Shown here: positions 1-6,889 of the stretch, in pieces
Numbering within the stretch: position 1 is the stretch's first letter
Layout of the letters: every line of letters starts with the position of its first letter
Assembly (NCBI GenBank): GCA_943330985.1
Contig: CALQJV010000034.1
Location: 1-8,706 of the forward strand
DNA length: 8,706 bases
DNA from: Chitinophaga pinensis
GTDB lineage: Bacteria > Bacteroidota > Bacteroidia > M30B66
Reading direction: 5' to 3'
Notes under the pieces: generated by a model
The model's database searches: none
Seen by the model: the letters and a program-made list of their open reading frames with translations, nothing else
What the model was told of the DNA's origin: nothing
Made by a program: the position numbers and the translations under genes

Positions 1-9
1 CAAAGAATG

Positions 10-39
10 TTGTAAAATTTATAAATACAGCTAACTTTA
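10..39 (+). promoter_or_regulatory. Candidate Bacteroidota-type promoter of pyrD
   Basis: TTG at 10-12 and TAACTTTA at 32-39 are separated by 19 nt. This resembles the Bacteroidota promoter (TTG near -33, TAnnTTTG near -7) with one mismatch, the final G being A. It lies only 5 nt before the pyrD ATG, so if real the transcript would start at or next to the start codon. The site sits at the window edge, so pyrD could instead be transcribed from further upstream. Confidence 0.35.
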
Positions 40-44
40 CTCCG

Positions 45-1082
45 ATGTATAAGCGTTTACTTCGTCCAATCCTTTTTCTTTTTTCGCCTGAAAAAGCGCA
101 TCACATCTCTGTACGATTGTTTCAAATTGTTTGTGCAATTCCTGGAATTGATGGATTGTTTCGATTGTATTCAAAAGGTTTTCATCCCGAGTTGAGGTTC
201 GATAAAAAAGGAATTCGTTTTCCTAATCGCGTGGGGTTAGCAGCGGGATTCGATAAAAATGCATCGTTTTACAAATCATTTCAGCATTTGGGCTTTGGAT
301 TTATTGAAGTGGGAACTGTAACTCCATTGCCTCAACCAGGAAATCCTCAACCACGTTTGTTTCGATTGCCCAATGATGAAGCTTTGATTAATCGAATGGG
401 ATTTAATAATGAAGGTGTTGATAACATGATTCTAAAACTTAAAAATCGTCCCCAAGGGTTGATTGTAGGTGGAAATATTGGAAAAAACAAAGACACTTCA
501 AGTGCCGATGCCATCAACGATTATTTGAAATGTTTTCGGGCATTGCATCCTTATGTTGATTATTTTGCTGTGAATGTGAGTTCGCCCAATACACCAGGAC
601 TTAGAGCTTTGCAAGAAAAAGAACCTTTAAGAGAGTTGCTTAAAGCAATTCAAGAAGAAGCACGTCATATTAAATCGACGCAACCTATTTTACTTAAAAT
701 TGCACCCGATTTAAATGAATCTGAATTAGACGATATTATTGAAATTGTTAGTGATTGCGAATTATCAGGTGTTATTGCAACTAATACCACTATTTCTCGC
801 AGTCACTTGCAAACACCAAACAAAACGATCGTAGAAATTGGTGCAGGTGGTTTAAGTGGAAAGCCTGTTCGAAATCGTTCAACGGAAGTGATTCGTTATT
901 TACGTGAGCATTTGGGTTCCGAATATTTGCTCATTGGAGTGGGAGGTATTCATACTGCTGAAGATGCTCTTGAGAAAATAAATGCAGGTGCTGATGTTAT
1001 TCAGCTTTACACTGGATTTATATACGAAGGGCCTAAATTGATAAGAGAAATTAATCGACTCATTGCAAAACACGAATTATGA
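45..1082 (+). CDS. pyrD: Dihydroorotate dehydrogenase (quinone), class 2
   Basis: This enzyme oxidises dihydroorotate to orotate in de novo pyrimidine synthesis, passing electrons through FMN to membrane quinone. At 345 residues it has the usual class 2 length, including the N-terminal helical extension (about 1-45) that docks on the inner membrane. Visible motifs are GLAAGFDKN (64-72, FMN/substrate contact with Lys71), NVSSPNTPG (177-185, with Ser180 at the class 2 catalytic-base position; class 1 enzymes use Cys), LKIAPD (217-222, Lys218), NTT (247-249) and GGLSGKP (268-274, FMN phosphate). The frame is open upstream to the window edge, but no ATG, GTG or TTG occurs in it before position 45, and MYKRLLRPILF is a typical family start. 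The gene overlaps the HMG-CoA lyase gene by 4 nt (ATGA), which suggests co-transcription and translational coupling. Confidence 0.97.
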   Translation: MYKRLLRPILFLFSPEKAHHISVRLFQIVCAIPGIDGLFRLYSKGFHPELRFDKKGIRFPNRVGLAAGFDKNASFYKSFQHLGFGFIEVGTVTPLPQPGNPQPRLFRLPNDEALINRMGFNNEGVDNMILKLKNRPQGLIVGGNIGKNKDTSSADAINDYLKCFRALHPYVDYFAVNVSSPNTPGLRALQEKEPLRELLKAIQEEARHIKSTQPILLKIAPDLNESELDDIIEIVSDCELSGVIATNTTISRSHLQTPNKTIVEIGAGGLSGKPVRNRSTEVIRYLREHLGSEYLLIGVGGIHTAEDALEKINAGADVIQLYTGFIYEGPKLIREINRLIAKHEL

Positions 1083-1936
1083 TTCACATAACTGAATGTC
1101 CACGCGATGCTATGCAAGGAATTCATGCATTTATTCCAACCGCAGAAAAAGTTCGTTATCTACAACAGCTTCTTGCGGTTGGCTTTCCGATACTTGATGC
1201 TGGAAGTTTCGTGTCGTCCAAAGCTATTCCTCAATTGTCGGATACTTCCGATGTTTTCGATCAGCTCGACCTCAGTTACACATCTACCAAAATATTAGCA
1301 ATAGTTGCAAACACACGTGGTGCTGAACAAGCGGCCAATCATGAAAAGGTTCATTTTTTAGGATTTCCATTTTCTGTTTCCGAGACATTTCAGCAAAGAA
1401 ACACCCATGCTTCAATTGCAGAGTCATTGGATCGTGTTGATGAAATACTAGAGATTTGCAGTAAAGGAAATAAGGAATTGCTCGTATATTTATCCATGGC
1501 CTTTGGAAATCCTTATGGTGATGCTTGGTCGGCCGATATGGTTGCTCATTGGGCTGCAACACTCGAAATACGGGGAGTTAGACATCTTTCACTTGCCGAT
1601 ACAACAGGTATTTCGAACTCAGAAAGCATATCCAATTTGTTTCATGCCATATTACCAACCCTAAAAAGTGCAACACTTTCAGCACACCTCCATACACTTC
1701 CTGGCGATGTTGGTAAGAAAGCCGATGCTGCATACAAAGCAGGTTGCTTTCGTTTCGATACTGCATTGAAAGGATTTGGCGGTTGTCCCATGGCAAGCGA
1801 TTCTCTCACTGGAAACATGGCGACAGAAGAACTTTTGGCTTGGGCCAATGCTCATGCAATAGAAACCGGCTTAAACATGGAAGCTTTGCTTGAATCAGAA
1901 CAAATCGCCAATACAATATTTAATCGTTTTCAATAA
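1079..1936 (+). CDS. mvaB: Hydroxymethylglutaryl-CoA lyase
   Basis: This enzyme cleaves 3-hydroxy-3-methylglutaryl-CoA into acetoacetate and acetyl-CoA, the last step of leucine degradation. It is a metal-dependent TIM-barrel enzyme of the HMGL-like family. The catalytic set can be placed by comparison with the human enzyme: Arg9 and Asp10 in the ECPRD segment, the SFVSSKAIPQ substrate loop (43-52), metal ligands His203 and His205 in AHLHT, catalytic Cys236 in the signature loop GFGGCP (232-237), and Asn246 in GNMATE. The residue matching human Glu72 is Asp40, a conservative change. At 285 residues it is a little short of the approximately 300-residue bacterial average but has no missing motif. 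Its ATG lies inside the end of pyrD (ATGA). The protease gene starts 8 nt after the stop and shows no promoter of its own, so the three genes may share a transcript. No other leucine-catabolism gene is in view. Confidence 0.93.
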   Translation: MIHITECPRDAMQGIHAFIPTAEKVRYLQQLLAVGFPILDAGSFVSSKAIPQLSDTSDVFDQLDLSYTSTKILAIVANTRGAEQAANHEKVHFLGFPFSVSETFQQRNTHASIAESLDRVDEILEICSKGNKELLVYLSMAFGNPYGDAWSADMVAHWAATLEIRGVRHLSLADTTGISNSESISNLFHAILPTLKSATLSAHLHTLPGDVGKKADAAYKAGCFRFDTALKGFGGCPMASDSLTGNMATEELLAWANAHAIETGLNMEALLESEQIANTIFNRFQ

Positions 1937-1944
1937 TAAATAGC

Positions 1945-4900
1945 ATGATTCACCGAATAGTTATCCTCCTTTTTTTACTTGTAAATACATCTATTATCGC
2001 TCAAGATAGTAATTCTATTTATCATGAAAATCAGCTTTTTGTAAAAATAAAAGAAAATTTTCCTTTAACTGAATCGTTGACTCCCTCTCAACCAGTTTTA
2101 GATTTCTTTGAATCGTACCGATCTTCGTTTCAAGTGAGTCAAATTCAATCCTCTTTCTGGTTTTCTAAATCTTCACTCAACCGCATTATACGTTTACAAT
2201 TATCACCCAATCAAAATCTGGATGAGGTAATTCGAGTATTAACAGCAAGTGGTTATGTTGAATACGCAGAAAAAATTCCCGTTTCAAAACATTATCTAAT
2301 TCCGAATGATTTGGGTTCTAACACAACAACAACGGGGGGGCAATGGTATTTGTATAAGATAAAAGCCCCGCAAGCTTGGGACATTCAAACCGGAAATGCC
2401 GCTATTAAAGTTGCCATAGTGGACGATGCTATGCAGATTACGCATAGCGATTTACAAGGCATGACACTTTCGGGTTTCGACATTGCTGATAACGATCCCG
2501 ACGTGAATCCACCTGGTTCTTCTTGGGATCACGGGACACATATTGGGGGCTTGATTGGAGCAAACACAAACAACGGATCGGGAATGGCTTCGCTTGCTTT
2601 TGGTGTTAAATTATTGCCAGTTAAAATTACAAGCGACAATTCTCCCAATATCTTGATTTCAGAATATGAAGGTGTAGCTTTTGCTGTAAGTCAAGGTGCA
2701 AGAGTCATCAACATGAGTTGGGGTGCACCTGTTCCATCTCAAACAGGGTTTGCAGTTATTAATGAGGCATACAATGCGGGTGTAGTTTTGGTTGCTGCGG
2801 CCGGAAATGATGGCAATTCGAACGTTAATTACCCTGCAGGTTATCCAAGTGTAATAAGTGTTGGCGCAACAAATAATATTGACGTTCGTGCCTCTTTTTC
2901 GAATTATGGTTCTTCAGTCGATATTTCAGCTCCGGGCTTTCAAATGTGGTCACTAGCGCCCAACAATGGTACGTCAGTTAAAAACGGAACATCCTTTGCT
3001 GCTCCCTTGGTTACGGCAGCTGCAGCGCTATTATTGTCGGCAAACCCATCTTTAAGTCCATCCGAAGTGGAATCGTGTTTACTTGCTTCAGCCGATAATA
3101 TAGACATCTTTAATCCCAATTATATTGGTTTATTAGGGGCGGGACGATTGAACGTTCAACAAGCACTTGCTTGCTTATCGACCCAAACTGCTCAACACAA
3201 TGCCTGGTTAAGTAATATCATCGCACCATCTTTAAGTTCTTGCGATAATCAAGTTTCTCCATTTATTCGCATTGTAAATGCCGGACTTGATACCATTCAA
3301 AGTCTTACCATTACAAGTAAAATTGACGATGGGTTTACCTACACCCAATATTGGACAGGTCAAATTCTTCCCGGTTTATCTCAAAATATTTTACTTCAAA
3401 CTTCGGTTCTTGATGCAGGTAATCATACCCTTCAGGTAAATGTTCTTGGAACAATCAATGGAGCATTTCAGGATGCATTCATGGCGAACAATTTTTTATA
3501 TTATTCCTTTCATGTAAACAATCCAATTGGTTCTAATTTACCATTCGTCGAAACTTTTGAAAGTAATTTATTAAGTACGAATAACTGGTCTGTTGAAAAT
3601 TCATCCGGAACATCTACATGGGAATTTGCAACAAGTAATGGAACTTCTCCGGGAAATAAATCACTTCGTTTGCCTTATTTCTCTGATTTTTCAACAGGAA
3701 CAAGCGATTATTTAATTAGTCCAACGTTTAATTTTACCGGATATTCATCCATTAACCTAGCATTCGATTATGCCTACGAACAACGATATCCTTGGATTAC
3801 CGATTCTTTAGCAGTTTCCGTTTCGAGTGATTGTGGGCAGACATGGAACCGACTTTGGTCGAGAGGTGAGAATCAAGACTCTGCCTATCATTTTGCTACA
3901 AGCGAATATACGGGTGCTTTTTTTACACCGCAGTCACCAAACGACTGGTGTGAGGGTTTTTCAGGAGTTTCGTGTGGTTCAATTAATTTAACCTCGTTTG
4001 CAGGTATGACTGGAGTTCGGTTTCGTTTTGAAGGGTATAATTCAAACGGAAATAACATCTATATAGACAATATAAATCTCAGTGGAGTTTCCAGCAATGA
4101 TGCCCCTGTAGCGGGATTTTCTGTGCCTGCAAACAATCTGGTTTGCCAAAATACACCTGTTCAATTTACAAACACAAGTTTAAATAATCCAGATAGTTTC
4201 AGTTGGACGTTCGAAGGAGCATCGCCAACCAATTCAGCACTCGAATCTCCAAGTGTTAGCTATTCAACGCCAGGAAGCTATGATGTTCAACTCATTGTTA
4301 CGACTAGTTCACAAAGCGATACCTTGAAACTAGTTAACTACATTATGGTAAATCCAATCCCGGATGTTCAGATTGTAGCTTCCTCCGATTCTGTATGTTT
4401 GGGAACTCAGGTTACTTTACAAGCCACAGGAGCTTCAAGTTATTTCTGGAATTCGGGTACCGGTTTAGTTTCATCGGATATTGAGTCTGTATCCATTTCG
4501 CCAACATCCAATAGTATTTATTCTGTTGTTGGAGTTTCAGATATAGGATGTGTTAATACTGACATTCTTTCGCTTACTATTATAATTCCACCTGTCGCCC
4601 CAACCATAACAATGCTTGACTATATTTTGGTTTCTAGTCCAGCTCAAAACTTTATTTGGTATGTAAACGGCGTGGAGATTCCAGATTCAGATACCTTATA
4701 TTGGCAGCCACTATATAATGGAAATTATAATGTGCGTATTTATGATCAATATGGATGTACAGCTATTTCTTCGCCTTTTCCCTTTTCTTGGGCAGGAATA
4801 AATACACTTCCCAATATAGAAATTCGAATGTTTCCCAATCCAGCAATGAGTAAATTTAAAATAGACTCTGATATGCCAATTGAACGTATTACGGTGTACT

Positions 4901-5049
4901 CATCTTCAGGTCAATTGCAATTTTCGAAATCTGGCGATTTTAAAACACTCGAAATCGTGAGTGATACATGGAGTGCGGGATTGTATTTGGTGAGAATTAA
5001 AACAGCAACATCAGAATACTCAAAGCACATATTTATTTCTGCGCCTTAA
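1945..5049 (+). CDS. Secreted subtilisin-like (S8) protease with PKD and T9SS sorting domain
   Basis: A 1034-residue extracellular serine protease. Order of parts: signal peptide (1-19, cleavage probably before Gln20), propeptide (about 27-115), S8 catalytic domain (about 135-410), a beta-rich linker domain (about 420-525), a jelly-roll/MAM-like module with aromatic-rich strands (about 530-715), a PKD domain (about 719-802, SFSWTFEG core), an Ig-like region (about 805-945), and a T9SS type A sorting domain (about 955-1034, FPNP start and GLYLVRI near the end). The catalytic triad is complete: Asp160 in VAIVDDA, His196 in DHGTH and Ser350 in NGTSFAAP, with oxyanion Asn288 in AAGND. The Asp motif has Asp-Ala where most subtilases have Thr/Ser-Gly. 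The tail predicts export by Sec, then T9SS release or surface anchoring. A G7 tract lies at 2334-2340, just before the catalytic domain. The substrate is unknown. No ribosome binding site is visible before the ATG. Confidence 0.95.
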   Translation: MIHRIVILLFLLVNTSIIAQDSNSIYHENQLFVKIKENFPLTESLTPSQPVLDFFESYRSSFQVSQIQSSFWFSKSSLNRIIRLQLSPNQNLDEVIRVLTASGYVEYAEKIPVSKHYLIPNDLGSNTTTTGGQWYLYKIKAPQAWDIQTGNAAIKVAIVDDAMQITHSDLQGMTLSGFDIADNDPDVNPPGSSWDHGTHIGGLIGANTNNGSGMASLAFGVKLLPVKITSDNSPNILISEYEGVAFAVSQGARVINMSWGAPVPSQTGFAVINEAYNAGVVLVAAAGNDGNSNVNYPAGYPSVISVGATNNIDVRASFSNYGSSVDISAPGFQMWSLAPNNGTSVKNGTSFAAPLVTAAAALLLSANPSLSPSEVESCLLASADNIDIFNPNYIGLLGAGRLNVQQALACLSTQTAQHNAWLSNIIAPSLSSCDNQVSPFIRIVNAGLDTIQSLTITSKIDDGFTYTQYWTGQILPGLSQNILLQTSVLDAGNHTLQVNVLGTINGAFQDAFMANNFLYYSFHVNNPIGSNLPFVETFESNLLSTNNWSVENSSGTSTWEFATSNGTSPGNKSLRLPYFSDFSTGTSDYLISPTFNFTGYSSINLAFDYAYEQRYPWITDSLAVSVSSDCGQTWNRLWSRGENQDSAYHFATSEYTGAFFTPQSPNDWCEGFSGVSCGSINLTSFAGMTGVRFRFEGYNSNGNNIYIDNINLSGVSSNDAPVAGFSVPANNLVCQNTPVQFTNTSLNNPDSFSWTFEGASPTNSALESPSVSYSTPGSYDVQLIVTTSSQSDTLKLVNYIMVNPIPDVQIVASSDSVCLGTQVTLQATGASSYFWNSGTGLVSSDIESVSISPTSNSIYSVVGVSDIGCVNTDILSLTIIIPPVAPTITMLDYILVSSPAQNFIWYVNGVEIPDSDTLYWQPLYNGNYNVRIYDQYGCTAISSPFPFSWAGINTLPNIEIRMFPNPAMSKFKIDSDMPIERITVYSSSGQLQFSKSGDFKTLEIVSDTWSAGLYLVRIKTATSEYSKHIFISAP
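2334..2340 (+). repeat. Homopolymeric G7 tract in the protease gene
   Basis: Seven consecutive G residues follow three ACA codons and one ACG, encoding the Thr-Thr-Thr-Thr-Gly-Gly stretch (residues 127-132) between propeptide and catalytic domain. Gain or loss of one G would shift the frame before all three catalytic residues. Seven is at the short end for slippage-prone tracts, so a role as a phase-variation switch is only a possibility. Confidence 0.5.
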
Positions 5050-6194
5050 TCTTCTGTAATCAAAGCGGCCACATTTTTTCCAACCAGCGAACCAATTGCA
5101 ACACCCATTCCGCCCATTCTAACTGCACAAAATACATTGTTGTCGATTTTTTCAATGATTGGCAAGCGGGTTTTTCCCAATCCGAGAGTTCCTGCCCAAC
5201 GTTGTTCAATGGTAAAATCAATTCCTGGAAGTATCGTTTCTTTTAAATACTTCTCCAGTTTCTTTTGAATGATTTCAGTCGTTTGGTGTGAATAAGTAGT
5301 TTCTGCTACTTTATCTAGATTTCGTCCTCCACCAAATAATACACGATTTCCTACATTACGGAAATAGAAATATCCTTGATCCATGTGGAAGCATCCTTTA
5401 ATCTTTAAATTTGGAATTGGCGATGTTATGAGAACTTGAGCTCTCCCTGGTTCTACGTCGATGTTTGGGAGCAATTGCTTTGCAAATCCGTTGGTGGCAA
5501 TGAGTAATTGTTGGCATGAAATCTCACCCAAGGATTTTGTGTAAACTGAAACACCTTGCTTATTGTCTTTAAACGAATCGACTTCAATACCTTGTAAAAT
5601 GGTAATGTCCATATTTCGAGCAAGCTGCAGCAAGGAATTCATCATTTTTCCAGTGTTTATTTGTCCTTCAGCTGAATTTAAAATCAGGTGTTTCACTCCT
5701 TGTAAACCAAACTCGAGAATGCGATCATCGGTAATACTGAACACCGATTTAACATCTGTAATTCTTTCAAGATGGGCGTTAAACCGATCCATGATTGCCA
5801 GACTTTGATTGTAAAGTTCTTCTTGCGCATCGGTAAACACCTCGAAACTCCCCAATGGTTCGTATTCGAGTTGTTCGTCGCTCAATGTATTTCGGAGCAA
5901 TTGCAAGCCTTGCCAGCGCATTTCTATTAATTGAACAACTTCTGCTTCAGAGCATCTTTCCAAATCATCCACAATCTCACTTAAGCTTCCAAAGCATGCA
6001 AATCCTGCATTTTTGGTACTGGCACCAGAAGGAAGAGTTCCCCGTTCGAGAATGAGGATTTTCTTTGATGGATTGGATTTCTTGAGATGAATGGCAGCAT
6101 TGATTCCCACAATACCGGCTCCAATAATAATAACATCGGGTTGTAGCCAAGTGCTGCTTTCCCAATAGCTTAATGTTGTTTGTTCGTTTTTCAT
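5046..6194 (-). CDS. FAD-dependent oxidoreductase, DAO family (amino-acid/amine oxidase type)
   Basis: A 382-residue flavoprotein of the D-amino-acid oxidase-like (DAO, PF01266-type) family, probably cytoplasmic since no signal peptide is seen. The N-terminal Rossmann dinucleotide-binding motif GAGIVG (25-30) is followed by an acidic ribose-binding Glu50 at the end of the second strand, then PSGASTKNAGF (55-65), a typical FAD contact of glycine oxidase/PuuB/OrdL-like enzymes. The SYW near the N-terminus (9-11) also recalls the OrdL/PuuB group. The C-terminal segment with WAGTLG (about 333-338) and RMGGMGVAIGS (about 359-369) closes the FAD site. Such enzymes oxidise amino acids or amines; which one cannot be read from this sequence, and no pathway partner is adjacent. 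The gene converges on the protease gene, overlapping it by 4 nt at TTAA. A strong terminator of the preceding gene lies about 27 nt before its ATG, and I see no clear promoter in between. Confidence 0.85.
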   Translation of the reverse strand: MKNEQTTLSYWESSTWLQPDVIIIGAGIVGINAAIHLKKSNPSKKILILERGTLPSGASTKNAGFACFGSLSEIVDDLERCSEAEVVQLIEMRWQGLQLLRNTLSDEQLEYEPLGSFEVFTDAQEELYNQSLAIMDRFNAHLERITDVKSVFSITDDRILEFGLQGVKHLILNSAEGQINTGKMMNSLLQLARNMDITILQGIEVDSFKDNKQGVSVYTKSLGEISCQQLLIATNGFAKQLLPNIDVEPGRAQVLITSPIPNLKIKGCFHMDQGYFYFRNVGNRVLFGGGRNLDKVAETTYSHQTTEIIQKKLEKYLKETILPGIDFTIEQRWAGTLGLGKTRLPIIEKIDNNVFCAVRMGGMGVAIGSLVGKNVAALITED

Positions 6195-6220
6195 GAATAT
6201 TCCGAATGACGATACTACAC

Positions 6221-6248
6221 AAAAAAAAATCCTGCCGAAGCAGGATTT
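6221..6248 (-). terminator. Intrinsic terminator of the DUF6580 gene
   Basis: On the minus strand a perfect 9-bp stem, AAATCCTGC paired with GCAGGATTT, encloses the loop TTCG closed by C-G, the very stable cUUCGg tetraloop. The 3' arm runs into a tract of nine T (positions 6229 to 6221). It lies 14 nt after the stop codon of the DUF6580 gene and upstream of the FAD oxidoreductase start. It would also act on any readthrough from the traB-like gene further upstream. Confidence 0.9.
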
Positions 6249-6262
6249 CTAAAGAATCAATA

Positions 6263-6832
6263 TTATTTTCTGACAGTTTCTTTGGCCAGTTGCGGATTCT
6301 TGGAATAGATAAAATGAAAAATCCCAAAGAATAAAAAGGTGTAAAATAAATTTCCAAGTAAGTTGTAACTAAAAAAAGGAATTCCTAATTCGTAGGTTGC
6401 TAATAGACCCGCAAACGTTTTTGGTAAAGTGTTACCTAACCAATCACCGAAGTTGCTTATGATGAAAAAGACAAGTGCACTAGCTAAAGATGCGGTAGCC
6501 AAATTGCTCCAACTTTGACGATTGCGCAAAAGTAATCCCAAGGCAGTTATTGCGATAAAGCTTAAGTAGAGAACTAGGGTAGAAGGAGAAGTGAAATAAT
6601 CTTCCACAGTAATCCATTGGTAATTGATGAAGGTAATGGTTAGCAAATCGCTAATTAAAAGAGCGATTAATGGAATAATAAAGCCCATGAATCGATTTGC
6701 TAAAAGCGCTCCACCCATGAGCGCAATTGTTGCCATGGGAGTAAAATTAGGCCAATGTGGGATTAATCGGAATAATGCAGCAACTGCAATTGCTGAAATA
6801 ACGAGGATGAATTTGGTTTGATTATTTTTCAT
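6263..6832 (-). CDS. DUF6580-family integral membrane protein
   Basis: A 189-residue polytopic protein with about six hydrophobic segments (about 8-25, 32-46, 49-69, 84-102, 112-128 and 157-176). I recognise the family pattern: NFTPMATIALMGGA (29-42) in the first part and SNFGDWLGNTLPKTFAGLL (126-144) followed by IPFF before the last helix. DUF6580 proteins have been suggested to resemble substrate-binding (S) components of ECF-type transporters; the substrate is unknown and no ECF ATPase or T component is in this window, so transport is inference. The start at 6832 gives a normal short polar N-terminus before helix 1. A perfect TAnnTTTG element lies 20 nt upstream, and a terminator follows the stop, so the gene looks like a single-gene transcription unit, though readthrough from the upstream traB-like gene is possible. 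Confidence 0.82.
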   Translation of the reverse strand: MKNNQTKFILVISAIAVAALFRLIPHWPNFTPMATIALMGGALLANRFMGFIIPLIALLISDLLTITFINYQWITVEDYFTSPSTLVLYLSFIAITALGLLLRNRQSWSNLATASLASALVFFIISNFGDWLGNTLPKTFAGLLATYELGIPFFSYNLLGNLFYTFLFFGIFHFIYSKNPQLAKETVRK

Positions 6833-6852
6833 GTATTTCTCAATTCGAAGTG

Positions 6853-6860
6853 CAAATGTA
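6853..6860 (-). promoter_or_regulatory. Candidate -7 promoter element of the DUF6580 gene
   Basis: The minus strand reads TACATTTG, a perfect match to the Bacteroidota -7 consensus TAnnTTTG, 20 nt before the start codon. No TTG is found at the expected -33 distance, so the upstream half is weak or absent. The placement in the 57-nt gap after the traB-like gene supports separate transcription. Confidence 0.5.
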
Positions 6861-6889
6861 ACACGCTTTTCTAAAAAATGTTCTTTTTT

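Noticed and set aside
1284..1848. Three open frames on the minus strand inside the HMG-CoA lyase gene (1284-1562, 1578-1796, 1642-1848)
   Set aside because: They lie opposite a clearly conserved enzyme gene, overlap one another in different frames, and show no domain or promoter.
5563..6055. Two plus-strand open frames (5563-5808, 5855-6055) within the FAD oxidoreductase gene
   Set aside because: They are antisense to a conserved flavoprotein and their translations have no recognisable motif.
5977..6357. A minus-strand frame of 126 codons spanning the end of the DUF6580 gene, the terminator and the oxidoreductase start
   Set aside because: It reads across a strong terminator and uses the wrong frame of both conserved neighbours.
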